A stretch of 64,000 bases of DNA from Hormiphora californensis (GCA_020137815.1 CM035352.1:220675-284674), one strand, 5' to 3'; positions 39,301 through 45,308 are shown, numbered from the stretch's first letter. Notes: a model not told the origin generated them from the letters alone. Numbers and translations are program-made.

Positions 39301-42300
39301 CTGCTATTTCTCGTCGAATTCCACGTCGAAGTTCACGTCGAGATGTGGCAATTATGTCGGATGACCACTGTGAGCTGAGGGGGGTGGGGGCTGCCGCAAA
39401 AATCTCAGCTACCCTATTTTTGGCCGATGAGATTATTGAGATTTTTGGGGAAATTTGCTCAATTACGTTTGAGATTTTTGTGGTAAATTGGCCCAATTTT
39501 GGCTGCCAAATCTCAGTGTTTGGTCATATTTTTTAGCTTAAAACCGAATCATAATATTAGAGCGTTTCAGAAATAACTTCGTGTCGCGATATTTCGGGAT
39601 CTATAAGAGATAGAGACTTCTACCTAGTTTTATCCTGTTCATTGGACGATTCTCTTCCTAGAAACATGTTCTGAATTATATATGACAACCTCAAGTACTC
39701 GAAATTTGGTTCGTTGACACCATAAGTCGTGCTGCCGCTGCACGGGGCTACCAACTTTTTCTAAACGCCACTGGAAGAAAGCTGGTAAAGATTTTTGAAC
39801 TCCCGTAGTGCTCAATCGATAGCAAATCGTCTAAGGATGAGATATATATGTGATTTGGGTCTCGACGCGTTGACTAAAAACATTTAGAACAGTAGATGTA
39901 ACATGAAAAAACGAAAAATGGCGAAATTTGACCTAAATTTTTGGCTTGTTTTAGGGGTATGTTCGAAAACGTCAATTTTTGACTTCAATAAGCCGATGAA
40001 GCGAATAATTGACTTCACAGTGGCTTAAGGGTACACCTGGCGTTTTTCATCATCGAGTGCCCAACCAAATGACTTCACCAGGGTTTAGGCCATACAAAAT
40101 GGACTTCAAATATGCAATTTTAGCCCTAAAGTCGAATTCATATTTTTGCTACAGCCTATTTTCAAAGTGGCGTTTTTTCAATTTTTGTTGAAATTTTTAA
40201 CCTCAGGACCACTTTTTTTGAGATAGAAACATTAAATTCTTGGAATTTGAAGAGAATATAAAGGTGAATAAGCCCAAAGAAGGATTTTCGAAATGGAGCT
40301 TATTTCTGGCCATGAGAACGGTTTACTTTTTTGCTTCTTTGACACGCTGGCTGAGAATGTTCCCATGCTTCATTAGAGATGAAAATCTGGAAATAGTTGT
40401 TCAAAACGATTATCTATGTGGCCCAAAAATTTTGGAACTTTCCCGCCAAAGATGTGGTGTACAGAGCTTGTTTTGTGAAACCCGTCTTTTTGAAAATAGG
40501 GAAATTCCCTGTATCTCAAAAACGGATGATCGTAGAGACCTGGGACCAAGCTTAATCGATTCAGAAGGTCCGATTTTGGGGGGGTCTTCTGAGAGACATT
40601 TTGCTCCTACTCCAACCGTTTTTGCTGTAATTGCGAAAAAGGTATCAGCAAATAAGGGGGAAATCAGCCCGAAGCAGGCTACTGGAATAGAGTTGTTTCC
40701 TCTTTTCATAGAATTGGTTTTTTGCAATTACAGCAAAATCGGTTGGAGTAGGAGCAAAATGTCTCTCAGAAGACCCCCCCAAAATCGGACCTTCTGAATC
40801 GATTAAGCTTGGTCCCAGGTCTCTACGATCATCCGTTTTTGAGATACAGGGAATTTCCCTATTTTCAAAAAGACGGGTTTCACAAAACAAGCTCTGTACA
40901 CCACATCTTTGGCGGGAAAGTTCCAAAATTTTTGGGCCACATAGATAATCGTTTTGAACAACTATTTCCAGATTTTCATCTCTAATGAAGCATGGGAACA
41001 TTCTCAGCCAGCGTGTCAAAGAAGCAAAAAAGTAAACCGTTCTCATGGCCAGAAATAAGCTCCATTTCAAAAATCCTTCTTTGGGCTTATTCACCTTTAT
41101 ATTCTCTTCAAATTCCAAGAATTTAATGATTCTATCTCAAAAAAAGTGGTCCTGAGGTTAAAAATTTCAACAAAAATTGAAAAAACGCCACTTTGAAAAT
41201 AGGCTGTAGCAAAAATATGAATTCGAATTTAGGGCTAAACTTGCATATTTGAGGTCCATTTTGTATGGCCTAAACCCTGGTGAAGTCATTTGGTTGGGCA
41301 CTCGATGATGAAAAACGCCAGGTGTACCCTTAAAGCTTACTTAGAGCTATCTTTTGCTGCCAAGATATCGGTTATACGTCAGTCCTATAAAACGTGAAGA
41401 GACCCGGAAGTGAAAATTTCAAAATTTTGCCAGGGATTTTCAAAGGCCCATTGCTCAACAACGAATGAAGCTAGGACTTTCTACTACATCTTAAACGATA
41501 GAGAATTGTCTAATAAACAAGCTTGATGCAATAAAATATCCCTTAGAACCAATTTTTGAGAAGTACAGCAGTTTCAGTACTATGCGCGTTTTTCCCGTGC
41601 AGCGGCATTTTGAGTAAGGTACATTTCCGGGTTCGCCGAGAGCCAACCTTGATTAAATTTTTCAAAATGACCATTGTTGTGTGTAGTCAAGAGTTCAAAT
41701 AACATGCTAGAAAAGGTTTCGTGTAGATATCTTGTATACTTTTGGAGTTTTCGGGACACGAAGTTATTTCTGAAACGCTCTAATATTAATGTATGTAGTA
41801 ACTTAATTAGGTAAATCTCATGTTTTAGCTTTATATTCACTTTTGTATTAGAACACAAGGAAAATTTCTATTTTCCAGAATTTAGATTTTTGGTAAAAAA
41901 CACAAGGATTGTTTCTATCCCAAATTTTCGAATGGACAATTTTCCTTTCTATGAGATTTTTGAGAAAAGTTTGCGATTTTTCCGGAAAATCGCAAATTTG
42001 CCTCAAAAATCTCAAAAATCTCAGCTACCCTGAAAATCACCAATGAGGCATGAGGTTCTTGCGGCCATTCTTAATGACCCCATTTACAACTTTTCACCTG
42101 GAAAAGATAGATGCTTATGTGAGGCCACTATTCCGACTAATTTTGATACGCTGAATCACGTAAGCAACTTTTCCAACCCCTCAGAGGTCTATAAAGTGCC
42201 CTAATTGAGTATAATTGGTTCTAATTGGCTTTAACATGGGTTCACCGAGTCATGCCGGTGTCGCACTAATTATAGTGTGCAAATGTATGGTGCTCACATG

Positions 42301-44481
42301 TAGAAATACATGTGTTCACCACTCATCAGTTGCTGTGTTGTTGAGTCTAACTCAATAGCACCAGTTGTCAGAAATGTCAATTGTGAGGAGCCTGTAAAAG
42401 GGACATCTAGCAACTGCACGAGTTATATTATATTTTTATTTAACATAAGCATCTATCATTTCCAGGTGAAAAGTTGTAAATGAGGTCATTAAGACCCAAT
42501 TATACTCAATGAGGACACTTTTCCGATCTCAGATCACGGATTGGAAAAGTTGCTTACGTGATTCAGCGTATCAAAATTAGTCGGGTCAGTGGTTTTCCGG
42601 GTCAGTGGTTTTCGATATGTTATGAATTACAGTCGGACCCCGATTTAACGGCACCCTCGGGGGAAAGGGTTTTGTCCGTTAAATCGGGGTGTCCGCTAAA
42701 TCGGGGTAAAATACTGTTAATTTCCTATATCGGGGGAAGATTATCCTTCCGTTAAATCGGGGTGCCGTTAAATCGGGGGCCGTTAAATCGGGGTCCGACT
42801 GTAGTTTCAGTTTTTACTCTCCAAGCTTGGTCAAACGACCAAGTTTGGTCAGTCTGTGCGACTTGGTCAAAATCTTGCCCACATATGGGCATAAACTTGA
42901 AACTTGAAAATAAATTGAGGCTATCAAACAAATGACCACCTTTCAAATCAACTGTCCTTTCTTCGCTCACCACTTCTAAACTCAACAAATTTAATTTCAG
43001 TTCTCAGTGGTCCCTGGTGCTTCCACCACCTCCTTCCCACGAATGAAGTAATGTTTTCCAGGAGACCTTTGTACCATTTCCTTCAGTCGATCAACAAGCT
43101 GTCTTCTCTCATTTCGTTCCTCCAAAGTCCTGTCAGGCGAAATGTAGACTTTATCGAAGTTGCCGGTCCTTTTTAGTCGGGATTTTTTTCGACAGGATCG
43201 ACATCTGAGCGTCTCTGCTCTTCAGTACGACTTTCACTGGTCTGACAGTTAAAGACTGCCTTCCCATGCGCTCCACTGATTTCACGTTCTGAGTCTCCCC
43301 TAGTTCAACAAGAAGAGACTCAACTTGAGTTTCAAGCTCCACGCTACTATTAACTGACTCTTCCAGGCCATGGATGATGATGTTGCACCCGCGGTCCTCA
43401 GAGGCAGCCACAATCGCTGATTGAATTTTCCTTGGAGCCAGAGCCGAGGCACATTCTTTCTCCAAAACGCTTGCGAAGCTTTTCATTTCTTGCTGTGCCG
43501 TTGACTGCACAGCTGTAATCTCAACCTCCCTCTTCTCAAGCAACTGCCTCTGGATATTGAGTAGTTCCTCTTGTACCGCTACTAGGTCTCTTTGAGCTTT
43601 AATGAGCTCATTTCCATGTTGTCTGAGCTCCTTTTCGCACTCTCTCACCATCATACTTTCAGAACCCTTGTCACGCAACTTTTCAATTAGTGGAAATGTC
43701 TGTTCAAGCAAAATACCACACGCCCTCTTAGTAAAATCTAAAAGCTTTTTCTTCGACAGCGTATTAAGCTTGCTCGTAGACGGAACCTCTAAATCATCCC
43801 AGGTAGACCTTGGTGGAGGACCAGTTCCATATCTCACTGCCTCTGGGTTACTGTATCCAAACCCTGAACATTCAGTCAACAAGTCTTTTACCCAATATAC
43901 TGAATCACTTTGGCAGTCGTTGACATTCCTCCTATCAATATCAGTAGCCGGTTTCCCAGGATGAGCTACCAGGTAAATCCGAGGAGTTGCTTCTTCTTCA
44001 TTATCCGTATTTACCATTTTCTTTCTGCCCCTCGTGGGCTGTTACATCAGCTTTATCCTAAAACTCAAATTAATTTGTTTAAAGTAGTGTTGAAAAGTTT
44101 GAAGCATCAAACATGGGCAGTCTGTGCACCACAGCATGGTATTATGGTAACCTGATGTCGTCATTTAATCCTCCTCCTATTTTTCAGAAGTACCAAGTGC
44201 GGAATGAGTGGAGTAAAGTCTCCTCGCTGAAAAATTTATTTCGTATTTGTGGCGGTTTAGGTATGCAATTTGAAAAGATGAAAATATCGCTTGGAAAAAG
44301 AAAACTCATTTGTTTTCTGACCCTAGAGCAACAGAATGGACGGCGATTTACTTCTCTTTCGTTGTGTTATCTGGACGTTGTTTGTGATATATCCGAAGAG
44401 AGAGCCTCTGAGTCTTTAGCAGGTGTAGCACTGTCTCAGTGCCAACTGTTCAGTTTTGATGTCCATGTATTGTTAGTGTAA
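11860..44481 (+). CDS. TARBP2/PRKRA-like: Three-dsRBD protein, TARBP2/PRKRA/Loquacious-like (six exons)
   Basis: Join 11860-12006, 14713-14859, 16501-16662, 27488-27708, 35318-35393, 44188-44481: 1047 nt, 348 residues plus TAA. Every junction has AG before and GT after the exon, and phases agree (0,0,0,2,0). dsRBD1 spans about residues 5-72 and ends with the helix-2 lysine signature GKTKKSAKNDAA. dsRBD2 spans about 98-157 with NKKMAKIAAALKVLK. The C-terminal domain, about 262-335, has the alpha-beta-beta-beta-alpha pattern but ISEERASESLAGVAL in place of the KKxAK helix. A third dsRBD without RNA-contact lysines is typical of TRBP/PACT, where it mediates Dicer binding and dimerisation. Size fits the family (about 310-370 residues). 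The expected role is cytoplasmic partner of Dicer in siRNA/miRNA processing; this is inference from the fold. Introns are up to 10.8 kb and full of mobile elements. Alternatives: a Staufen- or ADAD-like dsRBD protein. A 5' non-coding exon may exist. Confidence 0.8.
12143..13080. mobile_element. Fold-back element in intron 1 (copy D1)
   Basis: Arms at 12380-12450 (gctttccaacgcctccaaga) and 13005-13070 pair. Inner arms at 12698-12760 and 12880-12970 carry the accgaatcgtgga block. A second repeat family, 12479-12690, is inserted in the left part. The outer segment 12150-12360 recurs at 13855-14000. Confidence 0.6.
13081..13289. repeat. AGTCTAAA/GGACTCTA-rich relic related to the 9-bp-TSD family
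   Basis: Repeats of ggactctatgtctac and aagtctaaaacaagggga, ending with ggccattaggccggaaacga. That ending also occurs at about 20008 and 59285 inside the 9-bp-TSD elements. Confidence 0.55.
13290..13800 (-). pseudogene. Decayed LINE ORF1 fragment (C-terminal half)
   Basis: Two adjoining frames carry CTSALAPSKIRTAIASATTD, NTIVYGLCEDE, then KVILRSKETVRDILAKAARL and FIAPDRTLEERLERRTLVAK. These match, in order, the conserved C-terminal blocks of the ORF1 proteins at 22440 and 42997. A frameshift near 13545 separates them. It lies in intron 1 of the dsRBD gene, antisense. Confidence 0.58.
13855..14540. mobile_element. Fold-back element in intron 1 (copy D2)
   Basis: 14150-14180 (tcaccgaatcgtggacaact) pairs with 14390-14420. 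cgtatcatagccgct pairs with ggcggctgtgatacg, and the outer arms near 14050-14110 and 14430-14540 pair. Direct relative of D1. Confidence 0.62.
14713..14859 (+). CDS. dsRBD gene exon 2 (end of dsRBD1, linker)
   Basis: The acceptor ctttcag ends at 14712. The exon opens SKTGIGKTKKSAKNDAARQL, the canonical dsRBD loop and helix 2, followed by a charged linker. Two donors are possible: gtgagt at 14849 (phase 1) and gtaagt at 14860 (phase 0). Only the second keeps frame into exon 3, giving 147 nt and 49 residues. Confidence 0.78.
15423..15648. mobile_element. 226-bp MITE, TSD TTA
   Basis: GAGTGCGTTCTACACATCCT pairs with AGGATGTGTAGAACGCACTC, and TTA flanks both ends. A 3-bp TTA target is typical of PIF/Harbinger, so that family is inferred. 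Intron 2 of the dsRBD gene. Confidence 0.72.
15998..16301. mobile_element. ~300-bp palindromic MITE, copy 1 (copy 2 at 56001-56280)
   Basis: cgattttttcgatttatcag-type ends pair across the element. The centre aaaagtatattccagtgtag / ttcagccgcatattatactt forms the hairpin tip, and gtcgtgtagaaaaatattc occurs in both arms. Confidence 0.75.
16501..16662 (+). CDS. dsRBD gene exon 3 (most of dsRBD2)
   Basis: Bounded by ttgtctccag (ends 16500) and gtaagt at 16663; 54 codons, phase 0 both sides. It reads ELAQRHKLGNPCFQV at helix 1, a strand segment SFSVELRLAGEVSEAAG, then NKKMAKIAAALK. Helix 2 is completed by exon 4 (VLKVLKP), which confirms the join across a 10.8 kb intron. Confidence 0.8.
16735..17090 (+). 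repeat. CGATTCGATCT tandem-like repeat, block 1
   Basis: Starts AGGAACCGGCAATACCGG, then many copies of cgattcgatctcgattcgat with tttgggtgataaaaa spacers. Other blocks: 21998-22088 (ending GCCGGTTCCT), 35073-35232, 60638-60802, 61848-61928 (ending GCCGGTTCCT). The pairs 16735/22088 and 60638/61928 may be ends of larger composite elements, each containing a GIY-YIG sequence. Confidence 0.6.
17140..17870 (+). repeat. Dispersed repeat F, copy 1 (other copies 29665-29947 and 30245-30890, inverted)
   Basis: Three tandem units of cacttataacaccccccagt open the copy, then a middle region, then cctcgcaggctcggtcaaaa and cactcgcaggctcgtgcact modules, ending gtacaacttataggcataat. The two copies in intron 4 are the reverse complement. 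Confidence 0.68.
17860..19134. mobile_element. Penelope-like tail bracketed by 253-bp inverted repeats
   Basis: Arms 17860-18112 and 18882-19134 are reverse complements of equal length (253 bp). The outer edge is tacaataacaaacacgagtg, the inner edge ctccgtggtgcagaggtcgc. The arms carry the last ~140 bp of RT/GIY-YIG coding plus 3' flank, so the 3' end of the retroelement is present twice, head to head. Confidence 0.8.
17974..18879 (-). pseudogene. Penelope-like element 3' part: RT C-terminus, basic linker and GIY-YIG
   Basis: On the - strand the frame runs from YVKKDNTILYVDKRSNHPVS through NLPKMIEKRISELSS and a lysine/arginine-rich stretch (KRKKRRRKRNVIWFTPPYS). RRTVKVSFSTLPNMSQIIKA follows, then the nuclease: CNCRRTAECPLQQKCLQKG, VIYEASVT, SYVGLTENQFKTRYNAHQ and CDLCTTEKVQIL. 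The frame is intact to the stop at 17974, so it may be recent, but the RT catalytic part is missing. The last ~140 bp of coding and the 3' flank lie in the left arm of a 253-bp inverted repeat. Confidence 0.75.
20084..20126 (+). repeat. Telomere-like TTAGGG variant repeats inside the 9-bp-TSD element
   Basis: ggttagggttagtgttaggg followed by ttaggttttgggttgggtta. The same block occurs in the other copy at 59361-59415. Confidence 0.75.
20190..21748. mobile_element. 1559-bp near-perfect palindromic element (751-bp arms)
   Basis: Arms 20190-20940 and 20998-21748 are both 751 bp and reverse complements, with only occasional mismatches (e.g. near 20262, and 20640 against 21297). The loop is 57 bp. 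Ends are GGTGGGCCACGGATTGTTGG. It interrupts the 9-bp-TSD element: the uninterrupted counterpart is at about 59479. The mirrored ORFs in both arms are consequences of the palindrome. Confidence 0.85.
22440..23333 (-). CDS. LINE-type ORF1 protein (coiled coil plus RRM-like domain), intact ORF
   Basis: A 297-residue ORF. The N-terminal part is followed by a long heptad-like coiled coil (KTKKLEETDKKLEEVTGKIN and on through SLQSSLLSEKSKKIEDTV). Then come the conserved APRKLQAAMVKASSVEDRSS, strand NLIFYGLMES, RKRPVKVVLHNRD and a terminal CPDRTVEERSERKRLVAEL. This is the layout of non-LTR ORF1 proteins, which bind RNA as trimers. No ORF2 follows. It lies antisense in intron 3 of the dsRBD gene. Relatives are at 13290, 26640 and 42997. 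The intact frame suggests youth or selection. Confidence 0.65.
   Translation of the reverse strand: MVEMHSKKFTQWCESNGLTDEACPSASVMKAVESLLNDAACQSRGNSFDSSRVTAARLNTKNKPELINMIQNYAWFCHMVILPYVVEVDAELFKDKTKKLEETDKKLEEVTGKINSMQEAVIKSQEALLSCQETVISLQSSLLSEKSKKIEDTVSSVKEELKCYAAVVKKSCTASLAPRKLQAAMVKASSVEDRSSNLIFYGLMESDGEEKTEDVVLNVLEHTNEKPKLVSCRRLGEKVIGRKRPVKVVLHNRDMVRSILARSGMLREVDGMNDVYICPDRTVEERSERKRLVAELK
23759..24010 (+). pseudogene. GIY-YIG fragment of a Penelope-like element
   Basis: Translation gives CNCPYHQHNIIPCDIQHAVC then RATCNFCHQVYIGVTNRPLK and ARLDEHESATR. This is the HxxC-type GIY-YIG core also seen at 6442-7366. It is a short relic in intron 3 of the dsRBD gene, truncated at both ends. Right after it a different repeat (about 24060) begins. 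Confidence 0.65.
24230..25370. mobile_element. Fold-back element in intron 3 (arms 24246-24375 and 25226-25366)
   Basis: gtaccgcctgggccagaaaa pairs with ttttggcccaggcggtac; tgggtactcattcgaggaat pairs with attcctcgaatgagtaccca. An inner pair (24470-24540 with 24740-24840) is related to D1/D2. Confidence 0.7.
25373..26551. other. No gene seen
   Basis: AT-rich intron sequence with a short direct repeat of aaaatgttcattttgg (25905-25965). Nothing else recognised. Confidence 0.4.
26640..27119 (-). pseudogene. N-terminal half of a LINE-type ORF1 protein
   Basis: 159 residues from MSIDPRIKLKDTGKINFDEY through the coiled coil QEEVISAQRALVAAQAELVK. It is homologous to the first half of the ORF at 42997-44017 (matching PSTSKLNTLSKKKLLDF against PTKSKISSINKVELVEW). 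It lacks the RRM-like half and ends next to a short palindromic repeat at 26552-26636. Antisense in intron 3 of the dsRBD gene. Confidence 0.58.
27225..27350. repeat. (GA)n microsatellite
   Basis: GA dinucleotides with GAGACAGAGAAA interruptions, about 140 bp before exon 4. Confidence 0.95.
27488..27708 (+). CDS. dsRBD gene exon 4 (end of dsRBD2 and acidic linker)
   Basis: The acceptor tttccatag ends at 27487 and donor gtaagttt begins at 27709. The 221 nt encode 73 residues plus two bases (phase 2). It starts VLKVLKPKLDG, completing dsRBD2 helix 2, then runs into an acidic linker with no domain I recognise. The last two bases AA pair with the first base C of exon 5 to make Asn. Confidence 0.72.
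27919..28219 (+). repeat. 301-bp segment present twice (other copy 29947-30247)
   Basis: From agctagtagtgttttggaac to cagcaaaat the two copies appear identical by eye and have equal length. The second copy sits inside repeat F. Both are in intron 4. Confidence 0.85.
29067..31991. mobile_element. 2.9 kb fold-back element with ~0.55-kb arms, intron 4
   Basis: The left arm (29067 to about 29620) pairs with the right arm (about 31440-31991). Ends are gaaactagagaaatctaaaa and ttttagatttctttagtttc. A G/C run (29426-29435 against 31601-31610) and ataggaccaaccaccaatga mark the arms. The interior holds repeat F copies, the 301-bp duplicate and the cacccccagtg array. Confidence 0.75.
29741..30451 (-). 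repeat. Repeat F interrupted by the 301-bp segment between 207-bp direct repeats
   Basis: 29741-29947 and 30245-30451 are the same 207 bp (aatgatccgagaccacaggt ... aaaattgcattgtaa). The 301-bp intron segment lies exactly between them. The array of aacttataacactggggggt follows at 30760-30860. Confidence 0.78.
32307..33696. mobile_element. TTAA-flanked fully palindromic element, copy 1 (1390 bp)
   Basis: TTAA at 32303-32306 and 33697-33700. Ends GGGTACGCTAACC / GGTTAGCGTACCC. Pairing extends through nearly the whole element to the centre near 33000. The inner segment caaaatgtctctcagaagac is shared with the copies at 40029 and 52358. Confidence 0.82.
34041..34654. mobile_element. Element with GGGTCCAGCCC ends and TAAAAAAAGC repeats, TSD CTAAG
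   Basis: ggtccagccctaaaaaaagc pairs with gctttttttagggctggacc. CTAAG flanks both ends (34036-34040, 34655-34659). The interior is built of agcttttttt and its complement, and holds a tRNA 3'-end-like sequence at 34407-34430. Confidence 0.65.
34407..34430 (-). other. tRNA 3'-end complement (truncated tRNA or primer-binding-site-like)
   Basis: On the - strand it reads GGTTCGAATCCCGCTGACGC then CA, i.e. T-loop (box B), T-stem and acceptor end with CCA. No 5' tRNA half lies upstream. On the + strand it starts TGGCGTCAGC, as an LTR-element primer-binding site would. Confidence 0.45.
35318..35393 (+). CDS. dsRBD gene exon 5 (linker)
   Basis: The acceptor gtttctctcag ends at 35317; the donor gtaagtg follows ATG at 35393. 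The 76 nt complete one codon and add 25 more, LLELPEDIFVSEPVDC onward. An alternative short 3' exon is possible at 35569: after the acceptor cctcacatcag the phase-0 reading is WHGLGTIAA then TAG. That would give a shorter isoform without dsRBD3. I prefer the join to 44188 because it adds a dsRBD-like fold followed by AATAAA. Confidence 0.65.
36163..37304 (+). repeat. 63-bp tandem repeat, block 1 (~18 units)
   Basis: Unit gcgagaaatttccccgaatc + gcaatttcttaccgagaaaa + ttttcccgaatcgtattttc + taa. Units differ at a few positions. Because 63 is a multiple of 3, one + frame stays open for 384 codons with a 21-residue period, and - frames are open too. The block continues beyond the nested MITE. Confidence 0.95.
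37305..37898. mobile_element. 594-bp MITE inserted in the satellite, TSD TAA (Harbinger-like)
   Basis: GGCTATAAGCATACTGATCG pairs with CGATCAGTATGCTTATAGCC, flanked by TAA on both sides. The flanking satellite is restored when the MITE and one TAA are removed. The interior is rich in atgatgatcatgat repeats and has an inner hairpin gagaggctgttg / caacagcctctc. Confidence 0.82.
37899..39069 (+). repeat. 63-bp tandem repeat, block 2 (~18.6 units)
   Basis: Same unit, phase and direction as block 1. Variants with gaatttctccaaatcgc and cgagaaattttcccgaat recur at regular spacing, suggesting higher-order duplication. Confidence 0.95.
39556..41793. mobile_element. Element with ~34-bp TIRs (TAATATTAGAGCGTTTCAGA), hosting a TTAA palindrome
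   Basis: taatattagagcgtttcaga to aacttcgtgtc at 39556 pairs with gacacgaagtt...ctctaatatta at 41757-41793. Interior outside 40029-41329 is only weakly palindromic. Confidence 0.6.
40029..41329. mobile_element. TTAA-flanked fully palindromic element, copy 2 (1301 bp)
   Basis: TTAA at 40025-40028 and 41330-41333. Ends GGGTACACCTGGCGTTTTTC / GAAAAACGCCAGGTGTACCC. The two halves mirror each other to the centre near 40680. The ORFs read here appear on both strands because of the symmetry. Confidence 0.85.
42060..42595. mobile_element. Fold-back element (arms ~42090-42200 and ~42440-42590)
   Basis: ttacaacttttcacctggaa pairs with ttccaggtgaaaagttgtaa; cgctgaatcacgtaagcaac pairs with gttgcttacgtgattcagcg. 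The latter block also occurs in the 29067-31991 element. Confidence 0.62.
42630..42801. mobile_element. Tc1/mariner-like MITE, copy 2
   Basis: 172 bp, TA on both sides, same sequence type as copy 1. Confidence 0.82.
42804..42915 (+). repeat. 112-bp direct repeat (other copy 44731-44846)
   Basis: gtttcagtttttactctcca to cataaacttgaaacttgaaa and aataaattg occur in both. The second copy sits at the breakpoint of the exon 6 duplication. Confidence 0.8.
42997..44017 (-). pseudogene. LINE-type ORF1 protein with one frameshift
   Basis: The main frame (44017-43151) starts MVNTDNEEEATPRIYLVAHP. It has a coiled coil (ELIKAQRDLVAVQEELLNIQ), then SALAPRKIQSAIVAASEDRG, CNIIIHGLEES and VRPVKVVLKSRD. A one-base slip in the T/A run near 43180-43190 moves the reading to a second frame, which continues NFDKVYISPDRTLEERNERR to EVVEAPGTTEN and a stop at 42997. 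Joined length is about 340 residues, like the copy at 22440. It ends about 170 bp before exon 6 of the dsRBD gene, antisense, without an ORF2. Confidence 0.66.
44188..44481 (+). CDS. dsRBD gene exon 6 (divergent third dsRBD, stop)
   Basis: The acceptor cctatttttcag ends at 44187. The exon encodes 97 residues and TAA at 44479. SLKNLFRICGGLGM fits helix 1, LICFLTLEQQNGRR and SLSLCYLDVV fit strands, and ISEERASESLAGVALSQC fits helix 2 without the lysine signature. The distal part of this exon and its 3' flank are duplicated downstream at 44970. Confidence 0.68.
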   Translation, partial: KYQVRNEWSKVSSLKNLFRICGGLGMQFEKMKISLGKRKLICFLTLEQQNGRRFTSLSLCYLDVVCDISEERASESLAGVALSQCQLFSFDVHVLLV

Positions 44482-44732
44482 CGCGCTCAGTGCACACTGT
44501 AATAAAAGTATACGAGTTCAGCATCTAACATATGGGGGTGGGAAGGTGTGTTACAAAATATTTACTAACTGTGTAATATTTACGGTAAGCGGTAAAGGTT
44601 GACCCCGGACCCGTCTCCTGAGAATTTTATTTTTCTTTGGCCATAACTCAGCCATTTCTTGACCAATTTGCAAAATTTTGGGCTCGTTGGAAAGAGGACA
44701 TTGAGCTCTTTCAGATGAGCCCAAGAAAATCA
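44387..44732 (+). repeat. Exon 6 3' end plus UTR segment, duplicated at 44970-45308
   Basis: gtgatatatccgaagagaga onward is repeated downstream: the last ~95 coding bases, the stop, AATAAA and 3' flank to gagcccaagaaaatcaaa. The only difference I noticed is a small deletion after ggtaaaggttgacc. Confidence 0.85.
44501..44506 (+). terminator. AATAAA polyadenylation signal of the dsRBD gene
   Basis: AATAAA lies 20 bp after the stop codon of exon 6, preceded by cgctcagtgcacactgt. An identical signal, with identical flanks, sits in the downstream duplicate at 45084. Confidence 0.55.
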
Positions 44733-44969
44733 AAGTTTCAGTTTTTACTCTCCAAGCTTGGTCAAACGACCAAGTTTGGTCAGTCTGTGCGACTTGGTCA
44801 AAATCTTGCCCACATATGGGCATAAACTTGAAACTTGAAAATAAATTGGTTTGGTGTGTTGTTGAAGTCTTCGACAAGCTTTTCATCCAATTTGATACTG
44901 AACCCCTTAATAAACTCGTTCGCTTCTTGGGCTGCAACTACCAACTGAAAGGGGTATCAATTGTTAGTG

Positions 44970-45308
44970 ATATATCCGAAGAGAGAGCCTCTGAGTCTTT
45001 AGCAGGTGTAGCACTGTCTCAGTGCCAACTGTTCAGTTTTGATGTCCATGTATTGTTAGTGTAACGCGCTCAGTGCACACTGTAATAAAAGTATACGAGT
45101 TCAGCATCTAACATATGGGGGTGGGAAGGTGTGTTACAAAATATTTACTAACTGTGTAATATTTACGGTAAGCGGTAAAGGTTGACCCGTCTCCTGAGAA
45201 TTTTATTTTTCTTTGGCCATAACTCAGCCATTTCTTGACCAATTTGCAAAATTTTGGGCTCGTTGGAAAGAGGACATTGAGCTCTTTCAGATGAGCCCAA
45301 GAAAATCA
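44970..45308 (+). pseudogene. Duplicate of the dsRBD gene terminal-exon end
   Basis: Contains SEERASESLAGVALSQCQLF to the stop at 45064 and AATAAA at 45084. Upstream, in frame, lies different coding-like sequence (LVWCVVEVFDKLFIQFDTEP). It could act as an alternative last exon only if an acceptor lies in 44847-44970; I see no clear one. Confidence 0.6.

Larger units (their letters stand above)
35777..39374. mobile_element. Outer inverted-repeat element hosting the poly-G-ended element
   Basis: acagtggtcatccgacataa at 35777 pairs with ttatgtcggatgaccactgt ending at 39374. Pairing continues through gaacttcgacgtggaattcg and gcaggcgtttgtagttatga. Confidence 0.7.

Noticed and set aside
40240-41118. 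ORFs of 185 and 157 residues, and matching ones at 52569-53449
   Set aside because: They occur on both strands of TTAA-flanked palindromes and mirror each other; no protein family, so symmetry artefacts.
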